Origin: Dasyornis broadbenti | Taxonomy: Eukaryota; Chordata; Aves; Passeriformes; Dasyornithidae | Assembly (NCBI GenBank): GCA_013397935.1 | Contig: VZRN01006631.1 | Location: 50,306 to 114,305 of the forward strand | Direction of reading: 5' to 3' | DNA: 64,000 nt | Part shown: positions 60,701 to 64,000 of the stretch, piece after piece | How positions within the stretch are numbered: position 1 is the first letter of the stretch | Layout: each line of letters starts with the position of its first letter | Position numbers and translations under genes: made by a program | The notes under the pieces: model-generated | The model's input: only the letters and a program-made list of their open reading frames with translations | Told to the model about the DNA's origin: nothing | Database searches by the model: none

Positions 60701-61978
60701 GACAGGTGCTGGAGATCCTCAGAGGCCCTTGACAACAAGAAAACACTTGCCTGGTGTGAATGCTGGCAAATAGTCTTGCAAATTATTTCTGATTAAAAGA
60801 AAATTCAATTTGGTTTCAGAAATGCAACCATCAAAGAAACACCTAAAATAAATGGAATAGTGCAGGAGAACCAAAATGAGTGTTTTTTTCTGTGAAAGCC
60901 TGCTCATGTGGGCAATTGGAAATAAACTTTTTTCTGGGAAAGCTGATTTGGTTTGTAGGGGCTTTGTTGGCCTGCCATGCTTCTGCTCTTGATATGGAAC
61001 TTTTCTGCTCTCGCTTGCTGGGAGTCAGAGGTAAATTAAGAGTGGGTCCTGTTGGCTTGCTGGAGTTGGTAAAACTTGTCAGGGGATTGGGGACTTGCTG
61101 GCTGTTGGTTCCCTCTTCAGTGGGAAATGGAGTCTACGACATTTTTATCTCAAGAATGGCAAGAGAGAGGACAGAGCTGCTGCGCATTTTTTGCCGCAGT
61201 TGTTGGAGTTGCTGCAGGAACACTGAGGCTTTGCATGGTGAAGATGTTGTGTAACAACAGAACCTTTTCCTGTTTGCACTGTTACTCAAAAATCGACAAT
61301 TCCTCCCATTCTTCCCTGTCTTCAGCACCACCAGGTCGGATCCCCGCTGACCTCCCATCTCACCTCTAGGCTACCCTTCCAAATCCGCTGCTTTTCCTAA
61401 GCTGAAACTGCCCTGCACTGGGAGCTGGAGAATTGAGATGTCTGGGACATGAGGTTTCTCCCAACCCTCCTGTTTTCCTGCTGCATTCTGGGGAAAAGTC
61501 ACACAGTTCTGCTCTGAAGACCTGGACTTTTCAATACAGAGATGAGTAGCATAACCAAAGGATGGCTATCCCACCTCATATTTCGCTTTAGGAGCTTTTT
61601 TCAGTGAACCTGCAGCTCCTTTATTCTCTGCCTGCGTGTCCTGGAACCCATTTTTGCTGCGCAGTCTCCTCTCTCACATTAAGATTATGGGGAGTTACTT
61701 AGTTTAATCTAAAGATTATTTCAGCTAATGTGTGCTCTTCCCTGGTCTTAGAGCTCTGTGGTTAGTAGTCATCAGTGATAATTCCTCTCAATAGCTGGGG
61801 TTTTAGAAAAACAGCATTGTAGCTCCTGAATCGCACAGATCTTCTCCGCTTTTCCATTATTTAAAAATGCAGCCATGCTGGAGGCAATACCTTTTGGAGA
61901 GGTGAGTGTTTAGCCATGATTCATACATTTATGAACCTGTTGTTCTTGGGAAGTGTTCAAAACTGAAAAAAGACCCAC

Positions 61979-62025
61979 TCAAAACAAAACAAAAAAAAAA
62001 AAAAAAACCCCAAAAAAAAAACCCC
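61979..62025. repeat. A-rich low-complexity tract with CCCC interruptions
   Basis: Long A runs broken by C and CCCC, bounded on both sides by a 'cccactcaaaac' phrase (starting at 61975 and 62023). The flanking repeat may reflect slippage or local duplication. Confidence 0.85.
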
Positions 62026-63250
62026 ACTCAAAACATGATTAAATATTAATTCTAAAGGTGAATGCCTGGTTGGCTTTCAGGCAAGGTCAGGATCCTGAAG
62101 TCAAAAATCAAAAGGTTTTTAAAGATCTGAAATTCCTATTAAAATGTGTGGTTTAGCAGCCTAAGTCCAATTGAAATGTGGTGTAATTAAGACTTCCAAG
62201 ACACTTGGGGTTTGTTTCTAAGAAATTATGACCTGTAGGCAACTTGCAGCATTTTCAAGGGACCATGTAATTTTAAAACTATGAAAACTGGTCATTTCTG
62301 TCAGGGACCTTAGAAAACCTCTGTAAAAATGCATATTCCTTAACAAAAACCTGATTTTTTGCGGCATCAAGACCCAGCTAGTACAGCTTCTCATTCCAGC
62401 AAGTCCTTCCTGTTCTCAGGGAGATTGTTGTTGAGATCTTCCTGCGAAGGTGGGAAAAACATGATGTGAGAAAAGGTGAAGGGACCATTTGTCTTTGCCT
62501 TCTTTCCTAATGCGGGTGCTAAATATCCTACTGATGCAAAAGGGTCGGCGAGAGCAAAATGTGTAAATAATTTAATAAGGAAAAGAACTGTAAGACAGAA
62601 ATTCACCAGGGTAAGGACAATGGAGTACAAAATGCCATAAAAGATAATAGGCTTAGATGAATTGGCATGTGTTAGTGATTATGCAATCATTCATTTCCCA
62701 CAGATTTCTTTTTATAGGAAACTTTGGAAAATCCCTGAAGAACTGACCGAGTCATTTAACCACAACAGGTTTCTTTTCAACATGGCTGGGAGTGGGCGAG
62801 AAATATTTTCACATATTTATGCGCTCACTGTTGGCTTGTTTGGCAGCGCTGGGAGTAGCGGCGCAGGAGATGGCGGAGGACGGTGACTCAGCCCCACGCC
62901 GAGTGGGTCCCGCTGCCACCCTCCATGTGGGACCTGGAGCACGGATCCGAGTGGGAACAGGCTCATGTGATCGGGAGCGCTGAGGTTCGGGCCGTGGCTG
63001 ATGCGACAGGCACTGGGGAGGCTGAGGAGAGGGATGGCTGCTGAGGAGAGTGTTCCCAGATCCGGGCTGGATGTGAATCCCTCTGGCTCACAGGGAGCAG
63101 CTGAGCTCTCCTCGGTCACTGGCAGAAGTAGTCATTTGCTTCCTTGCTGTCGTAGGCTGATTAAATGCTTGTGTTTCTGACAGCAATTTTCCTTCACCAC
63201 TGGGCTAAGGAAAACAAGACCTTGAGCAGCACTTCTGAGTTTTTTAATGA

Positions 63251-63300
63251 TTTTTTTTTTTCTCTCTCTCTTTTCTTTTCTTTTTTTTTTTTCCCTTTTC
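63251..63300. repeat. polypyrimidine tract
   Basis: Poly-T, then (TC)n, then T/C-rich sequence. Simple repeat. Confidence 0.9.
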
Positions 63301-63493
63301 AAACAGGCTGTGTTCCTTGCATTCTTCAGAGCAGCCTCTCACAGCCTCAAAACGTCCCTGCTGCTTTGAGATGTGGCACTGGAGGACTGGTCCTTCACCC
63401 GGCTGCCTCGCTCCGAGGAGGGCCCTGACCGATCCCAGCATCCTCATGTGTGTAACATCTCTCTCAGGTTCTCCTTCTCCTAAAGCTTCTTGG

Positions 63494-63557
63494 TCTTGGA
63501 CTTGATGATCCTTGTGAGTCCTTTCCAGCTTGGGATAATTCATGATTCCATGATTTG
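63494..63557 (+). mobile_element. CR1 LINE 3'-end fragment
   Basis: 'cttggacttgatgatccttg', 'tgagtcctttccagcttggg' and 'ataattcatgattccatgat' form a diverged CR1 terminus including the final repeated 'atgattc' units. About 60 bases remain. Confidence 0.82.
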
Positions 63558-64000
63558 CCCTGCTCAGCCCTGTGGAACAAACATGCCCAAGCCACAAAGA
63601 CGAAGGGAGAAAACGAGCGGGTTCATAGAGTTCCATGGAGCTTGGTGGCCCCAAAATAGGGCACCCTGGGTCAGGGCAGGTAAAATGGGTTTAATCACAC
63701 CCTCTCGTGAGAACCTTCAAGCATAAATTTGCTGCTATCACTCAAATGATCTCAGTTGAGTGCAAGGTGTTATTCACGTTTCTGTATAAGAAGCACTATG
63801 AAAGGGTGAAAGACTTTGAACTCCAAGTCACTTTAAAAGACTGAAAAATAAAACCACTTGGAGGATCTGGATTTCCCTTGTGGTTCAGCTTTCAAATCCA
63901 GAATTCTGATGTCTGAGAGATGTCATGAATCAAAACCATCCACCAGGTTACTGACACCTCTGAATATGTAACAGTTTATTATTAAAAAAAAAAAAAAAAA
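63558..64000. other. noncoding stretch ending in poly-A at the window edge
   Basis: No gene or named repeat. The window ends in an A run (from about 63984) that may continue beyond the edge; its nature cannot be judged. Confidence 0.6.

Larger units (their letters stand above)
57796..63493. other. noncoding stretch, no gene seen
   Basis: Mixed single-copy DNA with an 18-base A run at 58544-58561, an A/C-rich tract at 61979-62025 and a pyrimidine tract at 63251-63300. The GC-richer parts near 58.9-59.3 kb and 62.8-63.1 kb have open frames on both strands with no domains. No repeat family was recognised here apart from simple tracts. Confidence 0.6.

Noticed and set aside
1..64000. CRISPR arrays, prokaryotic operons, insertion sequences, phage genes, tRNA or rRNA genes, known microRNA hairpins
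   Set aside because: No regularly spaced repeats, no dense coding, no ribosome-binding-site-led frames and no recognisable RNA gene boxes on either strand.

Overview
The window looks like noncoding nuclear DNA from a bird, most likely a songbird. The main evidence is the set of about ten 3' ends of CR1-type LINEs on both strands. The best preserved, around 10.92-11.38 kb, has wording I associate with passerine CR1: the 'ggagcgagtccagaggag' block, the 'acaggacacagggaatggcttccc' block and the '...ggtccctttccaccccaaaccattctgtg' end. I see none of the mammalian Alu, B1 or L1 families. Base composition is AT-rich and stop codons are dense in all frames. Long A/T homopolymers are frequent, and two runs of N, each next to a homopolymer, mark assembly gaps.

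I found no protein-coding gene, RNA gene, CRISPR array, operon or prokaryote-type system that I can defend. The longest open frames (about 230 and 200 codons) lack recognisable domains. They lie over a CR1 fragment or in a GC-rich patch where several frames are open at once, so I treat them as chance. The window is either intergenic (gene-desert type) or inside one or more very large introns; the sequence alone does not decide which. No gene neighbourhood could be recognised.

Layout. 0-10 kb: AT-rich single-copy DNA, a 97-base gap at 4.5 kb, a small CR1 tail at 5.3 kb and a homeodomain-motif-rich stretch at 8.2-8.6 kb. 10-20 kb: the longest CR1 fragment, a reverse CR1 tail at 15.0 kb, and several relics resembling ancient MIR-like SINEs, two of which share a 60-base segment. 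20-31 kb: POU octamer and SOX motif clusters, a GC-rich patch (22.1-22.8 kb), a CR1 tail at 26.2 kb, and the most striking stretch at 30.56-31.25 kb (unusually many CpGs for the surroundings, a GATA-type palindrome, a PBX-HOX-type site). 31-48 kb: a second small gap, CR1 tails at 34.6, 39.3, 41.6-42.0, 43.0 and 46.3 kb, enhancer-like stretches at 33.8, 35.6, 37.9 and 43.8-44.7 kb, a duplicated 22-base homeodomain-site unit at 47.7 kb, and a well-formed candidate exon at 40,957-41,039. 48-64 kb: mostly featureless DNA, a MIR-like relic at 57.7 kb, a CR1 tail at 63.5 kb, and poly-A at the window edge.

The most useful leads are therefore regulatory: candidate conserved noncoding elements and a few splice-site-bounded candidate exons, mostly on the + strand. 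Conservation could not be measured here, so all of these are pattern-based inferences.
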